A stretch of 41,962 nt of DNA, taken from contig NZ_CALIAV010000085.1 in NCBI RefSeq assembly GCF_938045625.1, positions 1 through 41,962 of the forward strand, in the 5' to 3' direction. The translations under genes were made by a program, and so were the position numbers. The notes beneath the pieces are model-generated. The model did not search any database. It saw only the letters and a list, made by a program, of their open reading frames with translations, and was not told where the DNA came from. Source of the DNA: an uncultured Campylobacter sp. Lineage in GTDB: Bacteria > Campylobacterota > Campylobacteria > Campylobacterales > Campylobacteraceae. Below, in pieces: positions 7,751-14,805 of this stretch; position 1 is the first letter of the stretch; every line of letters starts with the position of its first letter.

Positions 7751-9340
7751 ATGCTTGAAGTCAAAAATTTATTGATGAGATTTAACGCGCAGCTGCTATT
7801 TGAGGACGTAAATTTAAAGCTCACTCGCGGCAACCGCTACGGACTCATCGGCGCAAACGGCGCGGGAAAATCGACGTTTCTAAAAATCCTTGCAGGCGAG
7901 ATCGAAGCAAACAGCGGCGAGATCGTGATCGAAAACGGGCTAAAAGTAGGCGTGCTAGGGCAAGATCAGTTCGCGTTTGAAAACTTTAGCGTCAAGGACG
8001 CCGTGCTATACGGCAACAAACGCCTATACGACGCGGTAAAAGAAAAAGAGCAGCTCTACATGAGCGAGGAGTTTACCGACGCTATAAACGACCGCCTAGC
8101 GCAGCTTGAGATGATAAGCGCCGAGGAGGATCCTAGCTACGAGTACGAGGTGCGTATAGAAAAAATCCTAAGCTCGCTTGGCTTTAGCGACTTTGAAAAG
8201 CCGATGAGCGAGGTCGAAAACTCGGATAAATTTAAAGTCCTACTCGCTCAAGTACTCTTTCCAAAGCCCGACATCCTTTTCCTCGACGAGCCGACCAACA
8301 ACCTTGATATCGAGAGTATAAAGTGGCTGGAAAACGAGCTAAACCGCCACGAAGGCACGATGGTGCTAATCAGCCACGACCGCCACTTCTTAAACGCGGT
8401 TTGCACGCACATCCTAGACGTGGATTTTAAGAAAATCAGGCAGTTTGCGGGCAACTACGACGACTGGTACATCGCCTCGACGCTCGTAGCCAAACAGCAC
8501 GAGATGGAGCGCGACAAAAAGCTAAAAGAAAAAGAGGAGCTGGAGAAATTTATCGCGCGCTTCTCCGCAAACGCGAGCAAAGCCCGCCAAGCAACCAGCC
8601 GCCAAAAGCAGCTAAACAAACTCGACATCGAGGAGATCAAGGTATCAAGCAGACGCGATCCTAGCATACTTTTCCGCATCAAACGCGACATCGGTAACGA
8701 GATCCTAGAAGTGCGCGGCGTCAGCAAAAAATACGACAAGGTTTTGTTTGAAAATTTTAGCTTCAAGCTCGAAAAGAACGACAAGGTCGCCATCATCGGC
8801 GCAAACGGCGTAGGCAAAAGCACGCTAGCTAAAATCATCATCGGCGAGGTCGCTCCAGATAGCGGCGACGTGCACGTGGGCGCGACGATAGAGCCTAGCT
8901 ATTTTGCGCAGGACACGACAAATAAAATCACGGGCGAGCTAAAGCTCTACGAGTGGCTGCAAGACGAAAACAACAAAGACCTAGACGAGATCCGTAAGTG
9001 CCTAGGCCGCATGCTATTTAGCGGCGCCGAGCAGGAAAAATCGGTCGGCAGCCTAAGCGGCGGCGAGAAACACCGCCTGATGCTAAGCCGTCTGATGCTA
9101 GAGCGCGGCAATCTACTCGTGCTAGACGAGCCAAACAACCACCTGGATCTAGAAGCCATCATTGCTCTAGGCGAGGCGCTGTATAAATTCGGCGGCAACG
9201 TCATCTGCGTGAGCCACGACCGCGAGCTCATCGACGCCTTCGCCAACCGCATCATCCATCTAAAAGGAAACGGCGAAGTAGTCGATTTTAAGGGGACTTT
9301 TGAAGAATACGCCGCGATGAATGAGGGAACGACGGCTTAA
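7751..9340 (+). CDS. ybiT: ABC-F family ATPase, YbiT type
   Basis: A 529-residue protein with two ABC ATPase domains and no membrane segments, as in ABC-F proteins, which act on ribosomes rather than in transport. Walker A motifs are GANGAGKS (34-41) and GANGVGKS (350-357). The second signature LSGGE is at 435-439 and Walker B regions are ILFLDEPTNNLD (about 175-186) and LLVLDEPNNHLD (455-466). The linker between the domains (about 244-300) is charged and helical, as expected of the P-site tRNA-interaction motif. The first domain lacks a normal LSGG signature: the position is occupied by VENSDKFKVLLAQ, a known feature of the YbiT subgroup. The ribosome site AAGGA precedes the ATG. Monocistronic, divergent from the radical SAM gene. 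Confidence 0.88.
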   Translation: MLEVKNLLMRFNAQLLFEDVNLKLTRGNRYGLIGANGAGKSTFLKILAGEIEANSGEIVIENGLKVGVLGQDQFAFENFSVKDAVLYGNKRLYDAVKEKEQLYMSEEFTDAINDRLAQLEMISAEEDPSYEYEVRIEKILSSLGFSDFEKPMSEVENSDKFKVLLAQVLFPKPDILFLDEPTNNLDIESIKWLENELNRHEGTMVLISHDRHFLNAVCTHILDVDFKKIRQFAGNYDDWYIASTLVAKQHEMERDKKLKEKEELEKFIARFSANASKARQATSRQKQLNKLDIEEIKVSSRRDPSILFRIKRDIGNEILEVRGVSKKYDKVLFENFSFKLEKNDKVAIIGANGVGKSTLAKIIIGEVAPDSGDVHVGATIEPSYFAQDTTNKITGELKLYEWLQDENNKDLDEIRKCLGRMLFSGAEQEKSVGSLSGGEKHRLMLSRLMLERGNLLVLDEPNNHLDLEAIIALGEALYKFGGNVICVSHDRELIDAFANRIIHLKGNGEVVDFKGTFEEYAAMNEGTTA

Positions 9341-9674
9341 ATTTATATTTTTTGATTTTAGCTTTGATTTGGCGGGCAAATTTGATGCTCGCTAAATTTG
9401 AAATCAAATCCAAGCAGCAAATTTAGCTCCGTTTTACTGCTTGGATTTAAATTTTACCGCTTATCTTTTTAGCGACTATTTTTAAATTTACTCGCTAAAG
9501 CTTGCGCTACGAAAACGCCGACATATTTTTCAATTTTACTGCCGCGTATTGTTTCTTAAGAATGAGATAAATATTTCTATGATAACATTTATCCATATCA
9601 TTTACTACTGCGAAAAACCAGCTAAATATAAAAGCAAATAGATGCGAGTGTAGCAGCATAAGGAGAGAATGCTA
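9341..9674. other. Intergenic region with a perfect inverted repeat
   Basis: A 12 bp perfect inverted repeat, AAATCCAAGCAG (9406-9417) and CTGCTTGGATTT (9437-9448), with a 19-base loop may end ABC-F transcription although the T run is poor. The remaining ~220 bases must hold the promoter of the small gene at 9675. No other feature was seen. Confidence 0.5.
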
Positions 9675-9923
9675 ATGAATGAAGGCGTAAATAATTTACT
9701 GCAAAAAATCGATGAACTGATAGTAAATATGGTAAAAGAAGCTGGCGAGCTGGTTAAAAATTTTATTGAGCTATCAAAAAGCGACCCCAATTTTAAGGAT
9801 TATTACCGCGATTTTACCGACGTCGGCGTGCAAATTTTTAAAATCCACGAAAAACTACACGCCGATTTTGCGGAACTAAAAGAGTGTGAAGGGATAAAGG
9901 CGCTAAAAGAGTATAAAGGATAA
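9675..9923 (+). CDS. Small helical protein of unknown function
   Basis: An 82-residue protein (MNEGVNNLLQKIDELIV...). I prefer ATG 9675 to ATG 9669 because AGGAG at 9661-9665 is 9 bases from the former and only 3 from the latter. The sequence is acidic, lysine-rich and predicted almost entirely alpha-helical with heptad-like spacing of Ile/Leu/Val, so it may form a coiled coil or helical bundle. It has no membrane segment or signal peptide and one Cys (KECEG). It stands alone between ybiT and the repeat-bearing msrAB region. I know no named family. Confidence 0.65.
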   Translation: MNEGVNNLLQKIDELIVNMVKEAGELVKNFIELSKSDPNFKDYYRDFTDVGVQIFKIHEKLHADFAELKECEGIKALKEYKG

Positions 9924-10017
9924 ACTTCCGCCTAATTTAAATCTCTTAAATTCTTTCTTTAGGGACGAGGAAGGTTTTACTCGCAATAAGGCATAAAAAA
10001 CAAAATCTAACGTTTTT

Positions 10018-10213
10018 GCGGTGCGGGTCTCGGTGTGTAAAATTTGAAGCCGAAATTTACAAATTTGACTTCAAATTTGAACCCAAAACAATAAGGCGAA
10101 GTATCGTGAGATGATTTTAAATGTTTTGAAGTAAATTTCGTCCCAAGGCTAGACATATAGTCTGTCGCAGGGCGAAATTTACGAAATCATTTAAAAGTAC
10201 TCGCGAGACAAGC
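10018..10213 (+). repeat. Covarying hairpin repeat, copy 1 (with preceding TIR-like end)
   Basis: The unit starts with a TIR-like end (GCGGGTCTCGGTGTGTAAAA at about 10023-10042), continues with TTTGACTTCAAATTTGAAC, and then forms a long imperfect inverted repeat from about 10093 to 10213. The tip AAGGCTAGACATATAGTCTG holds a mini-hairpin AGAC/GTCT. The stem base GCGAAGTATCGTGAGATG pairs with the segment ending ACTCGCGAGAC. The same plan recurs at 11635-11810, where different stem bases still pair. It ends within three bases of the msrAB stop codon and may also act as its terminator. Confidence 0.7.
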
Positions 10214-10215
10214 CG

Positions 10216-11328
10216 CTACTTTTTAGAATACTGCGCGTCGAGGTAAGGAATCAAATACCCATACCCCTGCTTCTCCATCTCCTCTTTTGGCACAAACCTC
10301 AGCGCAGCGCCGTTTATGCAGTATCTTAGCCCTCCTTTGTCGCTCGGACCGTCGTCAAATACATGCCCCAAATGCGAATCCGACATCGCGGTTTTGACCT
10401 CGGTGCGTACCATACCGTACGATAGATCGGACTTTTCGGCGATCAGGCTAGCATCTATCGGCTTCGTAAAGCTCGGCCACCCGCAGCCAGCGTCAAATTT
10501 ATCGTACGAGCTAAAAAGCGGCTGACCGTTTGTGATATCGACGTAGATACCGATGCGCTCCTCGTCGTTTAGCTCGCTGCTGTGCGGACGCTCGGTCGCT
10601 GCGTGCTTTACGACGTCGTAGGATATGGCGCTGAGCTCATTTTTTAGCGCCGCGTCGTCTTTATTTTTATAGTTTTGCAGATTTTGCTTCATATCGCGCT
10701 TTTTGTCGCTCAAAATTTCGCCCTTTTTAGGCAGGCTCTCAAAGGTCACGTGGCAGTAGCCGTGCGGGTTTTTGTCCAGATAGTCCTGATGATACTCCTC
10801 GGCTTTATAGATATTTTCTAGCGGTGCGACCTCCGTCACGATGGGCGCTTTGTAGTTTTTTTGCTGCTCGGAGATAAAGGCTCTGATCGCCGGCTCGTCG
10901 GCCGCATCGGTGTAGTAAATGCCCGTACGGTACTGCGTGCCGCGGTCGCCGCCTTGCTTGTTTAGGCTGGTGGGATCGATGGTGTTAAAGTAAAATTTGA
11001 GCAAATGCGGCAGGTCGATCACGTACTCGTCGTATTCGACCCAGACGGCCTCGGCGGCGTTCGTATCGCCCGTGCAGACCTGCTCGTAGCTAGGATTTGG
11101 CACCCTTGAGTTTGCGTAGCCCGTGTAGGTGCTAACCACGCCCGGAAGCTGCTTTAGATAGGCCTCCGTGCCCCAAAAGCACCCGCCCGCTAGCACGATC
11201 GTTTTATTCGCGACCGCAGGCTCTTTTGTTTCATGTTTCATCTGTTCTCCTTGTAAATTTAAAAATATACCTAAAAATAGCGCTAAAGCGCCGACTATTC
11301 CTGCTGTTTTTAACGTTTTGCCAAGCAT
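10216..11328 (-). CDS. msrAB: Bifunctional peptide methionine sulfoxide reductase MsrA/MsrB
   Basis: A 370-residue fusion repairing both epimers of oxidised methionine. Residues 8-25 form an N-terminal hydrophobic segment (signal peptide or anchor), so the enzyme probably works in the periplasm or facing it. The MsrA domain follows, with catalytic Cys50 in GGCFWG, then GGDRGTQYRTGIYY and AEEYHQDYL. The MsrB domain (about 235-365) has GCGWPSF with Cys282 as the likely resolving residue, SDSHLGHVFDDGP, and catalytic Cys337 in RYCIN. The usual MsrB zinc-binding CxxC pairs are absent. Likely electron donors are thioredoxin-like proteins, none of which lie nearby. The gene stands alone between two direct copies of the hairpin repeat, an arrangement that could allow deletion or duplication by recombination. 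Confidence 0.93.
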   Translation of the reverse strand: MLGKTLKTAGIVGALALFLGIFLNLQGEQMKHETKEPAVANKTIVLAGGCFWGTEAYLKQLPGVVSTYTGYANSRVPNPSYEQVCTGDTNAAEAVWVEYDEYVIDLPHLLKFYFNTIDPTSLNKQGGDRGTQYRTGIYYTDAADEPAIRAFISEQQKNYKAPIVTEVAPLENIYKAEEYHQDYLDKNPHGYCHVTFESLPKKGEILSDKKRDMKQNLQNYKNKDDAALKNELSAISYDVVKHAATERPHSSELNDEERIGIYVDITNGQPLFSSYDKFDAGCGWPSFTKPIDASLIAEKSDLSYGMVRTEVKTAMSDSHLGHVFDDGPSDKGGLRYCINGAALRFVPKEEMEKQGYGYLIPYLDAQYSKK

Positions 11329-11401
11329 TTTCGCTCCTTTTGGCTTAAATTTAGAATAAATTTGATTCGGGCAAATTTGACTTCAAATTTGACGGTTTTG
11401 C

Positions 11402-11656
11402 ATTTTACGCACCGAGACCCGCATCTTGAAACTGCTAAATTTGGTTTGGTTAAATTTAGCGTTGTACATTAAATTTAATCTTTCTTATTAAGGGGGGAAG
11501 GGGCTTGAATTACGAGGTCGCTCCCTTCCCCCTTAACAATCCCCCAACCCCTACGACGTGAGAGGTTGCTGCGCTACGTGCAGGTTTAAATTTGACGCTT
11601 ACGCGTCGCAGGTTTAAATTTAGCACTTTCGCGGTACGGGTCTCGGCGAGTAAAAT
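11402..11656. repeat. MITE-like element with 41 bp terminal inverted repeats, copy 1
   Basis: About 255 bp bounded by ATTTTACGCACCGAGACCCG at the left and its near complement CGGGTCTCGGCGAGTAAAAT at the right; the terminal 41 bases match in inverted orientation at 34 of 41 positions. The core holds a GC-rich palindrome, TTAAGGGGGGAAGGGG against TCCCTTCCCCCTTAA, and the segment CCCCAACCCCTACGACGTGA. The same element occurs in reverse orientation at 25403-25675. It has no coding capacity, so it would be mobilised by a transposase elsewhere. Similar TTTGACTTCAAATTTGA sequences flank both sides. Confidence 0.7.
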
Positions 11657-11687
11657 ATTTGACTTCAAATTTGAACATAAAACGATA

Positions 11688-11810
11688 AGGCGAAGTATCG
11701 TGAGATGATTTTGAGAGTTGTGTAGAAATTTTAAGTCAAGGCTAGACAAGTAGTCTGCCACAGACTTAAAATTTCAAATCTCTCTCAAAAGCACTCACGA
11801 GACGAGCCTT
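11688..11810 (+). repeat. Covarying hairpin repeat, copy 2
   Basis: A long stem from AAGGCGAAGTATCGTGAG to CTCACGAGACGAGCCTT with tip AAGGCTAGACAAGTAGTCTG. Inner stem parts TTTTGAGAG / CTCTCAAAA and AAATTTTAAGTC / GACTTAAAATTT differ from copy 1 but keep pairing. Together with the preceding TCTCGGCGAGTAAAAT it forms a direct repeat of 10018-10213. Confidence 0.7.
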
Positions 11811-11872
11811 AGCCAAAATCAGCGAAATTATAACCGCCCACTCTAAACCCAACGTGAATTTCGCCTCTTGAT

Positions 11873-12493
11873 TTACCCTTTCGCGGCTAACGGCAAGGCG
11901 TAAAATTTAAACCCCTCTTGCTCAAACCCACTCGCAAATACCTGAAATTCGTCAAATTCGGCGTTGTTAAACTCCGCTCGCCAGATCGCGCCCCCCTCGT
12001 TAAATTCGCGCTCAAAGCTCAAATTTCTCTTTTCAAAATAGTGCTCAAAGCGCGAGCCCAGCGCGTACGGCGTAAAAAACACGCAAAGCGATTTTATCTC
12101 AAATTTAGCTAGCGCGCCGCAACCCTCAGCCTCCTCTATCGCCGCATTTACCGCCGCGCCGTAAGCTCGCACGAGTCCGCCCGTGCCTAGTTTTATCCCG
12201 CCAAAATACCGAACGATGAGCGCGCCTGCGTTTACGAGCTGGGCGCCTCTAAGCGCGTTTAGCGAGGGCTGCCCGCTCGTGCCCTTTGGCTCGCCGTCGT
12301 CGCTTTGATTTTCCACTATCTGGCCGTAGCCGTTTCGCTCGCGCAGCGCCCACACGACGTGCGCGGCCTTTGGATGTTCGGCCTTTAGGCGCTCGTGCAA
12401 GGCCTTAAACTCCGAAATAGGACACAAAAAGCATAAAAACGTCGATTTTTTGGCTTCAGTTTTGGTCGATACGACCCGCAAAACCGTTTGCAA
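11873..12493 (-). CDS. yigZ: YigZ/IMPACT family protein
   Basis: A 206-residue protein, the usual length for bacterial YigZ (about 205). The family signature is complete: ENQSDDGEPKGTSGQPSLN (61-79) followed by VRYFGGIKLGTGGLVRAYG (94-112). The second, C-terminal domain of about 70 residues has the ferredoxin-like fold typical of the family. The molecular role is not settled; the eukaryotic relative IMPACT affects translation control through GCN1. The gene stands alone, divergent from the ABC transporter gene at 12585, with a CTCCTTT-complement ribosome site (AAAGGAG) upstream. Confidence 0.9.
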   Translation of the reverse strand: MQTVLRVVSTKTEAKKSTFLCFLCPISEFKALHERLKAEHPKAAHVVWALRERNGYGQIVENQSDDGEPKGTSGQPSLNALRGAQLVNAGALIVRYFGGIKLGTGGLVRAYGAAVNAAIEEAEGCGALAKFEIKSLCVFFTPYALGSRFEHYFEKRNLSFEREFNEGGAIWRAEFNNAEFDEFQVFASGFEQEGFKFYALPLAAKG

Positions 12494-12584
12494 TTTTCTC
12501 CTTTAAATAAAGCCCGATTTTAGCGAAATTTTAAAAATATTCTTATAAAATGGCGGCTAAAATGAAATAAGCTCTCAAAAAAGA

Positions 12585-14174
12585 ATGAAAATGTTTAAAA
12601 AAATCTCAAAAAAAATGCTTTGGCAAATCATCGCCATGATCGTTTCCAGCGCCGTTTTTAGCGGCTCAGGGATCTTGATACTAGCCTTTATCAACAAATA
12701 CCTCTTAAATTTAAAAGAACAAGACGCTCAAATTTTACTTGCGTTTTTCGCGCTTTTGATTTTGTTTTTGGGCTTTTCGGTGCTCTCGCGCATCGCTCTT
12801 AGCGTGATCGGCAACGACTTTGTCTACGAGCTGCGAGCCAAAACGATAAAAAGGATCCTAGATACCGCAAACCAAAAAATCGTAGCCGCGGGCAAGTCAA
12901 ATTTGATCGCCTCGCTCTCAAGCGACGTACGCAGCCTAACCGACGGCTTTATGCAGGTGCCAAGCATCATCCAAGGCGTACTCATCATCGGCGCGACGGG
13001 TGCTTACGTGCTTTATATCTCGGCCGAGATTTTCGTGTTTTTGGTGCTTTGGATGAGCGCGGCGACATGGATTTGCCGATACTTCATCAAGAATATCCAC
13101 AAATACTACGAACAATGCCGTAACGGCGAGGATGCGCTATATCGCGACTACCAGACCTGCATCGAGGGGCATAGGGAGCTTAGCTTAAATTTAGCCCGCG
13201 CGAAGCGGCTTTTTTGGGACCGCTTTATCCCAAACGCAAAAAGCCTGCGCGAAAATATCGTAAAAGCCGAGATCCATCAATCCTTTATGAGCAACTGGCT
13301 AAACACCGTGATGCTAGGCGCCGTGGGCATCGAGATATATTTTTGCCTAGCCTACGACGCCGCGAGCCTGCAAGACGCGATCACGGTTGCGCTAGCGATA
13401 CTTTTTTTGCGAGCGCCCCTCATGATGCTGCTTTACTCGGTGCCTAGCGTATTTCGTGCGCGCATCGCGTACGAGCGGCTAAAAAAGCTAGACCTAGCGC
13501 CATTTGAGCCCGAGTTTGAGCTAGGCGAGACGGCTCCGCAAATTTGGCAAAAACTGCGCCTAAAAGATATAAATTTCGCCTACGACGAGGGGAGCGAATT
13601 TGCGCTAAAAGATATAAATTTAGAGATTAGTCGCGGCGAGACGGTATTTTTGATCGGCAAAAACGGCAGCGGCAAAAGCACGCTATTTATGATCCTAGCG
13701 GGGCTTTTAGCGCCAAAAAGCGGCGAGATGTTCGCAGATGACGTCAGAATCACCGAGTCAAATTTAAAAAGCTACGCAAATACGATCAGCGCGGTGTTTA
13801 GCGACTTTTATCTCTTTGACGAGGTTATGAGCGACGATGGGGCGCTGATAGAGGGGCTACTAAAAAAGATGTCGATAGAAAATAAAGTAAGCGTCAAGGA
13901 TGGGATTTTTAGCACGCTAAATCTCTCCCAAGGCCAGAAAAAGCGCCTCGCTATGGTCGCGGCGCTGCTTGAAAAGCGCAAATTTTTGATCCTTGACGAG
14001 TGGGCGGCCGATCAAGACCCAGAGTTTAGGCGGCATTTTTACACGGAGTTTTTGCCGGGGCTTAAGGCGCAAGGTTACACCGTTTTTGCGATCAGTCACG
14101 ACGATGCGTATTTTGACGCGGCGGATAAAATTTACGAGATACGAAACGGGCAAATCGTGCTCGTTAAGGGCTAA
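12585..14174 (+). CDS. Cyclic-peptide-exporter type ABC transporter, fused permease/ATPase (YojI-like)
   Basis: A 529-residue half-transporter with an N-terminal membrane domain of six segments (roughly residues 13-36, 49-73, 125-148, 149-170, 240-260, 265-290) and a C-terminal ATPase: Walker A GKNGSGKST (358-366), signature LSQGQKKR (447-454), and Walker B FLILDEWAADQDPEFRRHFY (467-486). LSQGQ plus DEWAADQDPEFRR is diagnostic of the SyrD/PvdE/YojI family, which exports cyclic or lasso peptides and siderophore precursors. No peptide or siderophore biosynthesis gene is seen next to it, so the substrate is unknown; detoxification of foreign peptides is one possibility. A TATAAA at about 12544 may be its -10. 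The next gene starts 55 bases downstream and may be co-transcribed. Confidence 0.85.
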   Translation: MKMFKKISKKMLWQIIAMIVSSAVFSGSGILILAFINKYLLNLKEQDAQILLAFFALLILFLGFSVLSRIALSVIGNDFVYELRAKTIKRILDTANQKIVAAGKSNLIASLSSDVRSLTDGFMQVPSIIQGVLIIGATGAYVLYISAEIFVFLVLWMSAATWICRYFIKNIHKYYEQCRNGEDALYRDYQTCIEGHRELSLNLARAKRLFWDRFIPNAKSLRENIVKAEIHQSFMSNWLNTVMLGAVGIEIYFCLAYDAASLQDAITVALAILFLRAPLMMLLYSVPSVFRARIAYERLKKLDLAPFEPEFELGETAPQIWQKLRLKDINFAYDEGSEFALKDINLEISRGETVFLIGKNGSGKSTLFMILAGLLAPKSGEMFADDVRITESNLKSYANTISAVFSDFYLFDEVMSDDGALIEGLLKKMSIENKVSVKDGIFSTLNLSQGQKKRLAMVAALLEKRKFLILDEWAADQDPEFRRHFYTEFLPGLKAQGYTVFAISHDDAYFDAADKIYEIRNGQIVLVKG

Positions 14175-14229
14175 AATTCAGCTAAAAACGGTTAAAATAA
14201 CAAATATCATTTTTAGCTAAGGAGATAAT

Positions 14230-14499
14230 ATGAAGCTGGACGAAGAAGCAAGAGAAGCCAAAGAGATGGCGCTAGGAATGATGAACGATAACTTCATCGG
14301 CCTTACAGAGGATATGTGCGCGAAATTTGGCGGCTTTACGAACCCGCAAAACGTCAAAATGACCGATATCACCGAGGACGGCATGCATATCGCCTGCGAC
14401 GAGGGCGATGTGTTCGTACCGTTTGAGAAAAAAGCCGAACTAACGGTCGAGAGCCTGCGCGACGAGGTCATAAACGTCGTAAACAGCATGGAGGGCTGA
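14230..14499 (+). CDS. Small DUF2470-like protein, possible haem-linked role
   Basis: An 89-residue acidic protein with a good GGAGA ribosome site. The arrangement MMNDN near residue 17, then VKMTDITEDGMHIACDEG and VFVPFEKK, followed by a C-terminal helix, resembles DUF2470 domains (HMNxDH ... DxxGxxL ... VRVPFP). Those domains form the C-terminal part of haem-utilisation proteins such as HugZ/ChuZ and also occur alone. Here the histidines of the HMNxDH motif are missing, so haem binding by that site is doubtful. It lies just upstream of the haem/iron uptake locus, in the same direction but with its own 280-base gap. Family assignment is inference. Confidence 0.6.
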   Translation: MKLDEEAREAKEMALGMMNDNFIGLTEDMCAKFGGFTNPQNVKMTDITEDGMHIACDEGDVFVPFEKKAELTVESLRDEVINVVNSMEG

Positions 14500-14689
14500 A
14501 TCCTCCCTTGCGCCTCTTTAGCTGGAGCGCAAATTTACCGCGCCTGCTTGCTTTTATATCAAATTTAACTCTCAAATTTTACTCCACTTCAAATTTATTT
14601 TAAAACCTTTCAAATTCAGCTTTTAAATTTCACGATTTAAACGCGCAATATACTCCTTAAAATTAAATCTAAAATCTTGCGAATGTCGC

Positions 14690-14790
14690 TATAATCGTAA
14701 ATCAAAATTATAAGAATTGATTTTTATTATTAATTAATACCAAAAATAGTAGAACAACGAAACTTTTTATCATTATTAACTATGATAAAA
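14690..14790 (+). promoter_or_regulatory. Promoter and candidate Fur operator upstream of the first receptor
   Basis: A consensus -10 TATAAT lies at 14690-14695. Further down, TTTTATCATTATTAACTATG followed by ATAAAA (14765-14790) contains the inverted repeat TTTATCAT / ATGATAAA with a central spacer. AT-rich dyads of this kind resemble Fur boxes, expected before a TonB-dependent receptor gene. The rest of the 14500-14781 gap is AT-rich spacer. Operator assignment is inference. Confidence 0.45.
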
Positions 14791-14805
14791 CCAAAGGGAG
14801 TTAAA

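Noticed and set aside
11510..11761. 83-codon minus-strand frame
   Set aside because: It runs through the MITE-like element and the hairpin repeat; its sequence comes from the repeats and would not be maintained as a protein.
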